Source: Bog-532 sp963775825 (lineage in GTDB: Bacteria > Actinomycetota > Actinomycetes > Streptosporangiales > Streptosporangiaceae). Taken from it: DNA of 64,000 bases. The notes below the pieces were generated by a model. It did not search any database. It worked only from the letters and a program-made list of their open reading frames with translations, and was not told the DNA's origin. The translations under genes were made by a program, and so were the position numbers. This document shows, piece after piece, positions 53,609 to 62,353 of the stretch. The stretch covers positions 62,001 to 126,000 of the forward strand of contig CAVZKY010000039.1 in the NCBI GenBank assembly GCA_963775825.1. Reading direction: 5' to 3'. Numbering within the stretch: position 1 is the first letter of the stretch; each line of letters opens with the position of its first letter.

Positions 53609-53905
53609 TCAGGCGGCGGTGGGGCTGAGCCGCCGGCGAGCGGATCGCATCCGGTCGAGCAGCACGGCGGTGATGGCGGCGGCGAGAGCGGCCCCGATCG
53701 CGATCAGGGCGATCTGCCACCCGGGCATCCCGCCCACGACAACCGCTGGCGGGACCGGAGCCTGCCCGGCGCCCCCGTCGACGCCGCCACTGGCCGGGAT
53801 CACGCCCGTCGAGGCCGAGGCGGCCGTGGCGAAGGCCGCCATCGTGACGCCGAGACCGGCCACCACGGCAGCGAACCGGCGCAGGCGCGTGACGATGTTC
53901 ATCAT
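53609..53905 (-). CDS. Small secreted/membrane protein with signal peptide and C-terminal TM
   Basis: The strong ribosome binding site AAGGAGGGG precedes ATG 53905 (second ATG at 53902). The 98-residue product has a signal (NIVTRLRRFAAVVAGLGVTMAAF, AxA-like cleavage), a Pro/Gly/Val-rich external stretch (GGAGQAPVPPAVVVGG), a transmembrane helix (WQIALIAIGAALAAAITAVLL) and a basic tail (DRMRSARRRL). The layout, signal, spacer, TM, positive tail, looks like an LPXTG-less surface protein anchored by a C-terminal helix. The reading frame is clean. Function is unknown. Confidence 0.72.
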   Translation of the reverse strand: MMNIVTRLRRFAAVVAGLGVTMAAFATAASASTGVIPASGGVDGGAGQAPVPPAVVVGGMPGWQIALIAIGAALAAAITAVLLDRMRSARRRLSPTAA

Positions 53906-54043
53906 TTTCCCCTCCTTGGGTGCGATTGAGGGAGCGCCCCGCTGGCCCAGCCCCGATCGCGTTGCTGACTTCATGGCGACCGTATGGCGGCACCGCCGGG
54001 TCCCGAATCGGGAGCGGCTACCCAGTTTTCTGGGCCGCGGTAC

Positions 54044-54349
54044 CTAGATTTGGGCCGGGCTGGCCAGGCCGAGCCGCCTGGCCTGCGACGCGGCAGCGGC
54101 GCGGGTGGGCACGCCCAGCTTGGCCAGCACCGCTGACACGTGCTCGAACCGCAGCTGGCTGATGACCAGGCAGACCGAACCGACGAAGATGACGGTCGTC
54201 AGGTACACGAGGTTCCGCTCGAGATAGCTGTACTTCTCCTGGTCATCCGGAGGAGCCGGGGGGACCAGGTGGCGCTGCTCATCTCGGCTGGCCGCGGCGG
54301 AAACTGACCCAGCGATGGTTCCGGTGACGGCTGCCCGCTGGCCGCTCAC
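54044..54349 (-). CDS. Chimeric small membrane protein ending in a LuxR helix-turn-helix tail
   Basis: ATG 54349 overlaps the stop of the glycosyltransferase gene by four bases (ATGA), so it is probably translated. Residues 1-40 are polar, residues 45-68 form a membrane helix (LVYLTTVIFVGSVCLVISQL), and the end EHVSAVLAKLGVPTRAAAAS plus QARRLGLA looks exactly like the last two helices of a LuxR DNA-binding domain. A complete LuxR domain is not present, because the first half is missing. It may be a genuine chimera made by a fusion of a membrane-protein gene to the tail of a lost luxR, or the resemblance may be accidental. Confidence 0.6.
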   Translation of the reverse strand: MSGQRAAVTGTIAGSVSAAASRDEQRHLVPPAPPDDQEKYSYLERNLVYLTTVIFVGSVCLVISQLRFEHVSAVLAKLGVPTRAAAASQARRLGLASPAQI

Positions 54350-55977
54350 GACTGCCGCTCGTATCGCCAGATCACATAGGAGCCCAGGCCCACTGGGGGG
54401 AGCTCCGATCCGTAGGGCACGATCTGGATGATGTGGTAGTGGTGGTTTCGGTGAAGATCGGCGGCGATTGACTTATCCAGGGGAACCGTGTCGGTGAAAT
54501 TCAGCGCGACGAGCGAGAAGTAGCCCTCCTTGATGTACATGGCGAAGGTGCCTGCGTCGCCGTCGCCGACGATGCCCGCTTTACGGCTCGGACCCCCGGT
54601 GGGCTCGTTCTCAGGCCCGATGATGTTGCGGGTGCTCGACCATCGTTGCGACTGGGTCCCGGCAGGCAGATAGTACTCCGCGATCGACGGGTCCTCGACG
54701 AGCAGGCGCCCCGTGCTGTGGTCCACCAGGGGGCCGAGGATCGCCGCGAACGCGGAGGAGTCGGGCCAGCTGGTCGAGAACGCGCGCGACTGGGAGGCCC
54801 CGAGGACGGTCGGGAACGAGAGGGCTACCACACATGCTCCGCAGGTGACGGCGCGCATAGTCCCGTCAGGCGCGTCCGCGATGAGCCTGTCGGCCGCGTA
54901 ACCCGCGGCGATGGCCGCGAACCACGCGCCCATCGCCCCGTGCTTGTTGAGCGAGTCCGTCGTATACAGACTTGCCTGCTCGGCCGGCACGAGCACGACC
55001 GCGGCGGCCAGCAGGGTCACCAACCACGCCTGCGCGCTTCCTGGTCGGTTCACCCAGCTGATGACCACACCGCAGAAAGCGGTGCCCACAATAACGCCGG
55101 TCCAGGACCAGAAATGGGCGATTACCGTGAGCGGAGAGTCGGTGCCAGCCGCTCGCTCCAGTGTGGTCAGTTGGATGCCGTGCAGGTAGGAGCCTCCGCC
55201 GAGCAGCAATCCGGCCGTGACGAGCACAGCCACGATGGCCAGCAGGATCAGGGCGCGCGCGGCGGCCTGCCTGCCGCCTAGCTTGGGGAAGGCGATGGCC
55301 AGGGCGAGCAGAATCACGACCGGATCGAACAGGGCCGACGGGTACAGGGTCGCGTTGGCGAGCGCCAGCGTCACTCCGGCGGCCACCATCCACCCGGTGG
55401 CGTCCGGCCGATCTCCGGCCCGGACGACAAGCCAGGCGGCCAGAGCCACCAGGAACAGCGACATGGCGTCGTAGGTGGCGAACGATCCCAGGTGCAGCGT
55501 CGGGCCCAGGACCGCGAACAGGGCGGCAGCGAAGAACGCGGCCCTCCGTCCGTACAGCCGGCTGGTGGTGGCCCATAGCAGGGCGGTAGCCCCGAGCATG
55601 AAGACCAGGGACAGGACTCGGGCTCCGGTCAGACCTCCGATGCTGTCCGCGAGCGCTCCGAGCAGCGGATAGATGACCGGCGCACCGGAAAAGAACGCCG
55701 GGAACGGGGGCAGCGGCGTGCCGTGCAGCACGTTCGCCCACTCCAGATGACCCGCCCATAGATAAAGCGCCTCGTCCTGGAACGCGGTGTCGGACCGCAC
55801 CAGCCGCAGCGTGAGGATGCTCTGGGTGGCCAGCACGACGAGCAGCGGCCAGCCGGCCAGGATGCTCCGGCCCGAGGCGGCCGTGGACCGGTGTGATCCG
55901 GTTCGCACTCCGCCGGGCGCTACAGCGGGCGATGCGTCGCGTTCCACCGACCCCTGAATCGCTGGGCCGTGATCCAT
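54346..55977 (-). CDS. GT39/ArnT-like integral membrane glycosyltransferase
   Basis: An intact 543-residue protein with about twelve membrane segments. The first external loop has FQDEALYLWAGHLEWAN, where the DE pair is the catalytic/metal site of dolichyl- or undecaprenyl-phosphate sugar transferases. Other segments: VIYPLLGALADSIGGLTGAR, FFAAALFAVLGPTLHLGSFA. The C-terminal part is extracellular with polar sequence. It transfers a sugar from a lipid-linked donor to lipid, polysaccharide or protein outside the membrane. The start is ATG 55977 (MDHGPAIQGSVER). The next gene is coupled to it. Confidence 0.85.
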   Translation of the reverse strand: MDHGPAIQGSVERDASPAVAPGGVRTGSHRSTAASGRSILAGWPLLVVLATQSILTLRLVRSDTAFQDEALYLWAGHLEWANVLHGTPLPPFPAFFSGAPVIYPLLGALADSIGGLTGARVLSLVFMLGATALLWATTSRLYGRRAAFFAAALFAVLGPTLHLGSFATYDAMSLFLVALAAWLVVRAGDRPDATGWMVAAGVTLALANATLYPSALFDPVVILLALAIAFPKLGGRQAAARALILLAIVAVLVTAGLLLGGGSYLHGIQLTTLERAAGTDSPLTVIAHFWSWTGVIVGTAFCGVVISWVNRPGSAQAWLVTLLAAAVVLVPAEQASLYTTDSLNKHGAMGAWFAAIAAGYAADRLIADAPDGTMRAVTCGACVVALSFPTVLGASQSRAFSTSWPDSSAFAAILGPLVDHSTGRLLVEDPSIAEYYLPAGTQSQRWSSTRNIIGPENEPTGGPSRKAGIVGDGDAGTFAMYIKEGYFSLVALNFTDTVPLDKSIAADLHRNHHYHIIQIVPYGSELPPVGLGSYVIWRYERQS

Positions 55978-56383
55978 AAGTCATACCTGCTTGCTATCGG
56001 AGGCACACCAGGGGGCACTCCGAGCAAGTCCCCCCTGCGGTCACGGACAGAAGTGACGCGGCACGTGAGCTGGTCCTGTCTCATGGACAGAAGTGACCCA
56101 GCACGCGAGCGCCGGCACCTCGAGCACGTCCGGTACCGCAAACCAGACGGTAACCTCCGCTTCTGGCTCTGACAGGCATTTCGGTAAATTTGGGGCCGGC
56201 AAAGTTCCCCGGCGCCGCGGCGGCGCCAGGCCCTGCGGCTCTCGGAGGCGCCGTACGCTTGGCGTATTTGCGTACTTCCGGTTACATTTTCCGTTCTGAC
56301 TTGAATGGTCCCATGATCGTGTGCTGCTCTGTAGTGTGCGGTTCGCGCTCTCCCGCGCGCTGACCGGACAGGGGGGTCACCAT
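55978..56383. other. 406-base gap upstream of the glycosyltransferase gene with repeated sequence
   Basis: It contains two 26-base direct repeats (below) and a more AT-rich stretch at 56265-56330. No open frame here resembles a protein. The gap is the likely promoter region for both divergent genes. Confidence 0.5.
56045..56110. repeat. 26-base direct repeats, 40-base period (possible IS end)
   Basis: GGACAGAAGTGACGCGGCAC plus GTGAGC at 56045-56070 and GGACAGAAGTGACCCAGCAC plus GCGAGC at 56085-56110 (three mismatches). Multiple short end repeats of this sort are known from some insertion sequences (IS21-like), but no transposase is nearby. Confidence 0.5.
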
Positions 56384-56902
56384 ATGAGCGAGGAAGAGCG
56401 CAGCCGGGCACTGCCGCAGCGTGAGCGAGGCGCAACCCGAGTCGGTGCGGCCCCCGCCGCAGTTCCGGCGGGGCCGCAGATGCTACCGGAAGATCTGCGG
56501 AAGCGCATGCAGACTGCCGTCCAGGCGGAGCGCGCGCACGGGGAGGTGCCAGCTCAGGAGGGTGCGGCGGACCAGTCGGGGGACTCCGCACGCCGATCCA
56601 GAGCCGCGAATGGCGGCAGGGCGACGGCGGTCGGCCGGGACGGCAGGACCAGGCAGAAGCAGCGGGCCGGAAGCAGGCGTCCGGCCAAGGTGTGGTCCGC
56701 TAAAGCGGAACAGCCAGTCAACCGCCAAAGCATTGACAACCCGGTGTCTCCAGCGACTGATGGCAAGCGCGATAGTAGTCCTGGGGCTGCCGAGGTAGTG
56801 GTACTCCTGATACTTCTGCAAGCAAAGGGTCTGAAGATCGTAAAGAGGCTGTTGTTCTCCCGCTCTCCTCTCGTACCGCCGACGTCGCGACCGACGAGCT
56901 AG
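56384..56902 (+). CDS. Polar, probably disordered hypothetical protein
   Basis: ATG 56384 follows GGGGGG. The 172 residues are rich in Arg, Ala, Gln, Ser and Glu (MSEEERSRALPQRERGATRV, LPEDLRKRMQTAVQAERAHG), with a short hydrophobic stretch near the end (AEVVVLLILLQAK). No known domain. A frame through the same region (56421-56798) also lacks conserved signals, so which is translated is uncertain. It precedes the membrane-anchored unknown by about 165 bases and may be co-transcribed. Confidence 0.45.
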   Translation: MSEEERSRALPQRERGATRVGAAPAAVPAGPQMLPEDLRKRMQTAVQAERAHGEVPAQEGAADQSGDSARRSRAANGGRATAVGRDGRTRQKQRAGSRRPAKVWSAKAEQPVNRQSIDNPVSPATDGKRDSSPGAAEVVVLLILLQAKGLKIVKRLLFSRSPLVPPTSRPTS

Positions 56903-57068
56903 CGGCGATCAAGGCTCAGCTTGCTGGGTACGCGACCCTCAGCCAGCCTCCGTCCGGTGGCTCACCGGCCGCCAGCCAGCCGCCGGGCCGCCGGGCCGCC
57001 GGTGGTTGACCAGCAGCCCATGGTCGCGCTAGTCCCGCAGGCGGCTCGGCCGGCTGAAGTCACGGCCC

Positions 57069-57986
57069 GTGAAGGAGAACAAGCAGACGCCGAAAAGGGC
57101 GTTGCAGGCAGCGAAGGAGAAGGGTGCGGGCCGCCGGATGATGATGGCCGGTCTCGTCGTGCTGGCTCTCCTCATCGTGACCGGCGGAGCCGCCACGATC
57201 CTGGTCGTCATGCACAAGACCAACTCGCCGACGACCGAGACCACGCCCAGCGCGGCGGTCACGCAACAGCAGGACGCGGCTCAATGGGTGGTGGCGCATG
57301 TTAGCCATGGCATTCCTGTGGCATGTGATAAAGAGATGTGCGCGGCGCTCACGGCGAACGAATTTCCCCTGAACGAACTGCGCGAGCTCGGGCCCGCTTC
57401 GTCTCCTCCACTCACGTCAGCTGTGGTCGTTGAGACAGCGGCGGTGCGCGAGCTGTTCGGCACCAGCCTCAGTTCGCTTTACGCGCCCGCTGTGCTTGCG
57501 GTGTTCGGTTCTGGTGAAACTCAGATCAACATCCGGGTCGTTGCGCCGCACGGGGCCGCCGCATACGAGCGAGAGCTCGCCCGAGACCGGACATCACGCA
57601 AGGCGGCCGAAGTTGCCTTGCTGGGGGCAAATCAGATCACCGTCTCGCCCATCGCCCAGGCGCAGCTACTGGCCGGCGATGTCGACTCGCGGCTGCTGTC
57701 CGCGCTCACGTCCCTGGCCGCCAGCCTGCCCATCGACATCGTTAACTTCCAAAACGTCGGCCCAGGGGCCGGCGCAGACATGCCGCTCCGCGATGCCGAC
57801 CTGGCCACTACGGACAGCGCGGCTCATATGACCAGCTCAGAATATCTGCAAACGCTGCAGGCTCAGCTGAGCACGGGACCAGGAGCTCATCCCGCCAGCA
57901 TGACCTCGGGTTTTCTTCCGGGAGGCCAGGACATCCTTCGGGTCGAGTTCCCCGCGCCAAGCCCGCTCCTGCAGCTCGGCCCCTGA
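57069..57986 (+). CDS. Membrane-anchored extracytoplasmic protein of unknown function
   Basis: GTG 57069 starts MKENKQTPKRALQAAKEKGA, a basic cytoplasmic segment, then one membrane helix (MMMAGLVVLALLIVTGGAA). The remaining 240 residues lie outside: VAHVSHGIPVACDKEMCAAL has two cysteines six residues apart that may bond. The later region is helical with polar loops (LRDADLATTDSAAHMTSSEY). The protein has no catalytic motif I recognise. It stands near the GT39-like gene and other surface proteins, so a role at the cell envelope is plausible. Confidence 0.7.
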   Translation: MKENKQTPKRALQAAKEKGAGRRMMMAGLVVLALLIVTGGAATILVVMHKTNSPTTETTPSAAVTQQQDAAQWVVAHVSHGIPVACDKEMCAALTANEFPLNELRELGPASSPPLTSAVVVETAAVRELFGTSLSSLYAPAVLAVFGSGETQINIRVVAPHGAAAYERELARDRTSRKAAEVALLGANQITVSPIAQAQLLAGDVDSRLLSALTSLAASLPIDIVNFQNVGPGAGADMPLRDADLATTDSAAHMTSSEYLQTLQAQLSTGPGAHPASMTSGFLPGGQDILRVEFPAPSPLLQLGP

Positions 57987-58106
57987 GGGAAGCTGGCGTG
58001 AATCCGTCGAGACATGTCATCGATGTGTCCCACCACCCGCTCCGCTGAGCTCCGGGCGGGCGGTGGCCGTTCCGGTGGTACCGGACGTATGACGCGGTCC
58101 GGCTGG

Positions 58107-58553
58107 TCAGGCCGCGTACCGCTGCACCAGGTCACCGACCTGCGGGAGCGCGGCCTGGATGTGCTTGGCGGCGCCGCCGCGAACAGCGCGGTACGTCTTG
58201 ATAATTGTGGGCCGCGCGGAGGAGGCCGCCATGGCGTCGGTCAGCGAGAGCAGCGCCTCCGATACCTCCTCGCCGCGCTTACCCAGGTAGTCGCCGAACT
58301 CAGCGCCGCCGGAGGTGCCGAAGTCCGCCCAGTATGGCTCAAGCTTGTCCACCATGTGCGGCAGCATGCCCTCCACCGTGTTGTGAAAGTACTCGGGGGC
58401 AAAGCTGGTCACCGTCTTGTAGGCAAGCTTGACCGCCGTCCCGGAGACCCCCGACTTGGCGGCGACCTCCTGGTCGATCAGCGCGTAACAATCGGCGAGC
58501 ACGGCCGGCCTGGTGCCGGGGGCGAGCAGGGTCTGCTGAAGCGTGGGTGCCAT
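58107..58553 (-). CDS. DUF6918-like small conserved protein
   Basis: ATG 58553 follows GAGGAGAAGG. The 148-residue product (MAPTLQQTLLAPGTRPAVLA, DCYALIDQEVAAKSGVSGTA, VDKLEPYWADFGTSGGAEFG) is of a compact helical actinobacterial family. No membrane or catalytic feature is seen. The gene appears complete and undamaged. Function unknown. It is convergent with the membrane-anchored protein gene and divergent from the methyltransferase. Confidence 0.78.
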   Translation of the reverse strand: MAPTLQQTLLAPGTRPAVLADCYALIDQEVAAKSGVSGTAVKLAYKTVTSFAPEYFHNTVEGMLPHMVDKLEPYWADFGTSGGAEFGDYLGKRGEEVSEALLSLTDAMAASSARPTIIKTYRAVRGGAAKHIQAALPQVGDLVQRYAA

Positions 58554-58867
58554 ATGGACGCCTTCTCCTCATTGCGGCCTGTGGCCGGTTGGATCCGCGC
58601 GCACTGAAATGCGCCGTCTGTCACTAGACGGCGAGCACCCACTGGGGGTTTACCGCTGCCGGTCGGCAGAGATCATGGCCGCCCGGCGGCTTTAACGGGC
58701 CGTTTCCGCAGCCACCCGCGGCCCGGCAGGCTCAGGCGAGCCGGGCGCCGGATAGCCTGCCAGGCCGCGCCGATGACGGCCGGGCGCCGGTATATGCTCG
58801 CCGTGACGCCAGGGGGGGTGCCCTAGGCCTTTGCTCGCGGGAGCTGGGCGAAGGAGAAGGTACGCCG
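58554..58867. other. 314-base divergent intergenic region
   Basis: It carries the promoters of the DUF6918-like gene and the methyltransferase gene. An 8-base inverted repeat, GGCAGGCT (58725-58732) and AGCCTGCC (58754-58761), could form a hairpin. No gene is visible. Confidence 0.5.
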
Positions 58868-59692
58868 ATGAGCGACAGTTTCTTCCGTACTTTCGTCCCG
58901 GAGGACGAGCCCGGGCCGCCTGAGGTGGACACTGGCGTGCCGCACATTGCCCGGGTCTACGACTACTGGCTGGGCGGCAAGGATCACTTCGCGGCTGACC
59001 GCAAAGTGGGCGACCGGGTGCTGGAGATTCATCCGGAGACGGTCCAGTCGGTGCGCGCCAACCGGGGGTTCCTGGCCCGCTCCGTGCGCTATCTGGCCTA
59101 TAAGGAAGGCATCCGCCAGTTCCTGGACATCGGCACCGGCCTGCCGTCGGCCAATAACACCCATGAGGTGGCCCAGGCGACCGCCCGGCAGGCCCGGGTC
59201 GTGTACGTGGACAACGACCCGATCGTGCTGGCGCACGCCCGTGCCCTGCTGACCAGCGGCCCGGACGGCGCCACCGCTTTCCTGGACGCCGACGTACGGG
59301 ACATCGGCCAGGTTCTGGCCGGAGCCGCGCAATTGCTGGACTTCAGCGAGCCCGTCGCCGTCATGCTGGTCGCCCTGCTGCACATGATGCCGGATGAGGA
59401 TGATCCTTACGGGATCGTGCACCGGTACATGGCAGCCGTGCCGCCCGGCAGCTTTCTGGTGCTCTCGCACCTGGCCAGCGACGTCGAGGCGGAGACCATA
59501 GCCGAGGTGGCGCGCCGGATGAACCAGTCGATGACCCAGCAGGTCATTCCGCGCAGCAGGGCCGAGGTCTCCCGTTTCTTCGACGGCCTGGACCTGCTCG
59601 AGCCCGGCGTGGTACTGACGCACGAGTGGCGCCCGGACGCCGACGACGGGCCTCCCGGTGTCCTATGGAGCGGGGTCGGGCGCAAGGTCTGA
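58868..59692 (+). CDS. SAM-dependent methyltransferase of the DUF574 type
   Basis: ATG 58868 follows GAAGGAGAAGG. The 274-residue protein begins with ARVYDYWLGGKDHFAADRKV, the hallmark of the actinobacterial DUF574 group. The SAM motif is FLDIGTGLPSANNTHEVAQ, then VYVDNDPIVLAHARAL, and the post-I acidic FLDADVRDIG. The target is unknown; such genes are numerous in Streptomyces and Streptosporangiales. It is complete. A convergent DUF427 gene follows within 30 bases. Confidence 0.92.
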   Translation: MSDSFFRTFVPEDEPGPPEVDTGVPHIARVYDYWLGGKDHFAADRKVGDRVLEIHPETVQSVRANRGFLARSVRYLAYKEGIRQFLDIGTGLPSANNTHEVAQATARQARVVYVDNDPIVLAHARALLTSGPDGATAFLDADVRDIGQVLAGAAQLLDFSEPVAVMLVALLHMMPDEDDPYGIVHRYMAAVPPGSFLVLSHLASDVEAETIAEVARRMNQSMTQQVIPRSRAEVSRFFDGLDLLEPGVVLTHEWRPDADDGPPGVLWSGVGRKV

Positions 59693-59721
59693 CCGAGCCC
59701 GTCTCCCGGCGGTCCTGGCGC

Positions 59722-60495
59722 TCAGCGGGAAAAATGAGTGACCGGGCGCTCCAGCCGCTGGCCGTCGATGGCTATGTCGACCTTCTCGTTGTAGAAGGCG
59801 ATCAGGCCCGCGATCGGCAGCAGCTGCCGGGTGGGGAAGTCGTAGGACCAGGCCAGGTCCGGCTGCACGGTCCCGCCCGCACGGACAGACCAGTAACCGC
59901 TGGTCTTGCCCTTGTAGGGACACGACGTGACGGTGCCAGAAGGCAGCAGGGCGCCGAAGCTCACTTCGGCGCGGTTGATGTAGTAGCGGGTCGGCAGGCC
60001 GGTCTCGAAGACCAGCACCGGGGAGGACGACTCGGCCAGGACGGTCCCGTCGAGCTCGATCCGCACGGTGCGCGTGGACCGCAGCGCGTCGACGCGCGTG
60101 TAGGGGCTGCGGGGATGGACGAAGACCTCCTCGTCCTCCTCGAACCAGGCGTCGAGGGCGCCCCAGTCGAACCGCACGGTCCCGGCCAGCCCATCCCGGG
60201 CGCCATCGGTGTAGACCCGGGCCGCGGCCGGCCGGGAGACGTCGCCGGCCCGCAGGCCGTGCTGCCGGGCCGTCCCGAACTGGAGCTGCTGGCTGCGCTG
60301 CTCGTCCACCAGCACCGTAGGCCGCACGTCGCCGACCGGAATGTAGTACTGGGGGTAGTGTGGCCACTCCCACACGTACAGCGCCTTCGTGGTGTCGAGC
60401 ACGACCTCGCCGCCCAGTACGGCGCGGATCCGGCGCGGAACCGGCTCGATGTGACCGGGCGTCACGATCTGCTTCGGGTAGTCGCCCACGCGCAT
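59722..60495 (-). CDS. DUF427 domain protein (two repeats)
   Basis: ATG 60495 follows GAGAAGACAGGAG. The 257-residue protein has two DUF427-type units: residues 1-110 (RIRAVLGGEVVLDTTKALYV) and residues 120-250, with the diagnostic SCPYKGKTSGYWSVRAGG and ARDLAW-like DLAWSYDFP, then IAFYNEKVDIAIDG. The usual end is complete. DUF427 proteins are beta-tent folds of unknown function that occur in actinobacteria and fungi. The longer reading frame reaching 60573 lacks conserved residues. Confidence 0.85.
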   Translation of the reverse strand: MRVGDYPKQIVTPGHIEPVPRRIRAVLGGEVVLDTTKALYVWEWPHYPQYYIPVGDVRPTVLVDEQRSQQLQFGTARQHGLRAGDVSRPAAARVYTDGARDGLAGTVRFDWGALDAWFEEDEEVFVHPRSPYTRVDALRSTRTVRIELDGTVLAESSSPVLVFETGLPTRYYINRAEVSFGALLPSGTVTSCPYKGKTSGYWSVRAGGTVQPDLAWSYDFPTRQLLPIAGLIAFYNEKVDIAIDGQRLERPVTHFSR

Positions 60496-60598
60496 CTCCT
60501 GTCTTCTCAGCGGTGCGTGCGGCCCATGCGGCCGTGCCCAGTCGCCCCGGGTGGCACGAGGCGCACAACACACCGGGCCCGGGGCGCTGCCCCCGGGC

Positions 60599-62353
60599 TC
60601 AGTGACGGTTAGCGCGGTAGGCGGTCAGGGATCTGCGCGCCTGGCGTCCTGCGGGTCCAGCGTCTCGTGGGTCACCGTCGGCTCCGATGCGGGTGCGGTA
60701 GCCGGGCTGCGCCGCTTCCGCGGCGGACAGTGCCTCCGGCGCAACGGTGCCTCCTGCCACCGGGACGTCCGTCCCGGGCGCCGCAGCACCGGCCTCGGGC
60801 CACTGCTTGAGCTGAACCTGCGGGATCAGCCAGCTGGCCAGGAAGGCGAGCGCGGCGATCGGCACCGCGATGAGGAACACGGTCTGGATCGACTCGGCGT
60901 AGCCGGCCACGAAGCCGGCGTGCACCGCGGCCGGCAGGTGGGACAGCAGGGCCGGGGTGGCGTCCGCACTGCTGAAGCCCGTGGGCAGGGAGATTCCGTG
61001 CAGGTGCCGGGCCAGGTTGCCGATCAGCACGTTGGAGAAGATCGCGCCGAAGATCGCGGTGCCGAATGATCCGCCGATCGAGCGGAAGAACGTGGCCCCC
61101 GACGTGGCGACGCCGAGTTCGCTGTGCGGCACCCCGTTCTGCACAATGATGACCAGCACCTGCATGACACCGCCGATGCCCATGCCCAGCACGAGCATGT
61201 AGGCCGCGTCCTGAAGGTGGACGAGCCCACGCCCATCAGGTGCAGCAGGAACAGGCCGAGGGTCATCAGCGCGGTACCGGCGATCGGGAAGAACCGGTAC
61301 TTGCCGGTCTTTGAGATGATCTGCCCGGATCCGATCGAGACCGCGAGCAACCCGGCCATCAGCGGGAGCAGGTACACCCCGGAGATGGTGGGCGAGATGC
61401 CCCGGACGACCTGGAAGAACGCGGGCAGGTAGGTGATGGCGCCGAACATCGCGAAGCCGACGATGAAACCGACAATGCTGGTCACCGAGAAGGTCCGCAG
61501 CCTGAACAGGTGCAGTGGCAGCACCGGCTCGGCGGCGCGCCGCTCGACCAGCACGAACACGCCGATCAGCAGCACACCGGCCACACCCAGGATGTAGATC
61601 GGTGCCGACTTCCACGGGTAGGTGGTGCCGCCCAGGCTGGTCAGCAGGATCAGCGAGGTCGCGGCCAGCGACAGCACGGCGAAGCCGAGGTAGTCGATGG
61701 TGTGATGCACCCGGCTCAGCGTCCCGGGCACCTGGCTGGCCACCACGATCAGCGCTATCACGCCGATCGGCACGTTGATGTAGAAGATCCAGCGCCAGGA
61801 CAGGTTATCCACGAAGACGCCGCCGAGCAGCGGGCCGATCACGCTGGCGACGCCGAAGACCGCGCCGAACAGGCCCACGTAGCGGCCACGTTCCCGGGGC
61901 GAGACGATGTTGCCGACGATGGCCTGCGCGCCGACCATCAGGCCACCACTGCCGAGGCCCTGCACCGCGCGGAACGCGATAAGCATGATCATGGAACTGC
62001 TCAGACCGGACAGGATCGAGCCGACCAGGAAGATGACGATCGCCGCCTGGAAGAAGATCTTCCGGCCGTACTGGTCGCCCAGCTTGCCCCACAGCGGGGT
62101 GGACACCGTGGTGGCGAGCAGGTAGGCGGTGATGACCCAGGCGATGTGCGAACCGCCCTTGAGGTCGCCGACGATCGTCGGCAGCGCCGTGGACACGATC
62201 GTCTGGTCGAGCGCGGCGAGCAGCATGCCGAGCATGAGCGCGCCGATGATGAGCAGGATGCGGCGGCGGCCGAGCCCGGGCAGGGGCGCCGCCGGTGACG
62301 TCGGCCGGGGCAGGCTGGGAGCCGCTGGCTGCCGCGGGAGTGGCTGAGGCCAT
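60599..62353 (-). CDS. MFS drug:H+ antiporter, DHA2 (EmrB/QacA) type (two frameshifts)
   Basis: ATG 62353 (MASATPAAASGSQPAPAD) starts in one frame. One extra base near 62270 leads to LLIIGALMLGMLLAALDQTI, the motif of DHA2 members (LDQTIVSTALPTI). The middle is intact: TPLWGKLGDQYGRKIFFQAA, GLGSGGLMVGAQAIVGNIVS and RWIFYINVPIGVIALI. One missing base near 61220 gives MLVLGMGIGGVMQVLVIIVQ and RSIGGSFGTAIFGAIFSNVL. About 14 membrane segments in all. Its start shares a base with the stop of the TetR gene, so the two are coupled; the TetR is probably its regulator. Confidence 0.87.

Noticed and set aside
55920..56591. Minus-strand 223-codon frame over the repeat region
   Set aside because: Low-complexity, crosses the likely promoter region and has no family resemblance.
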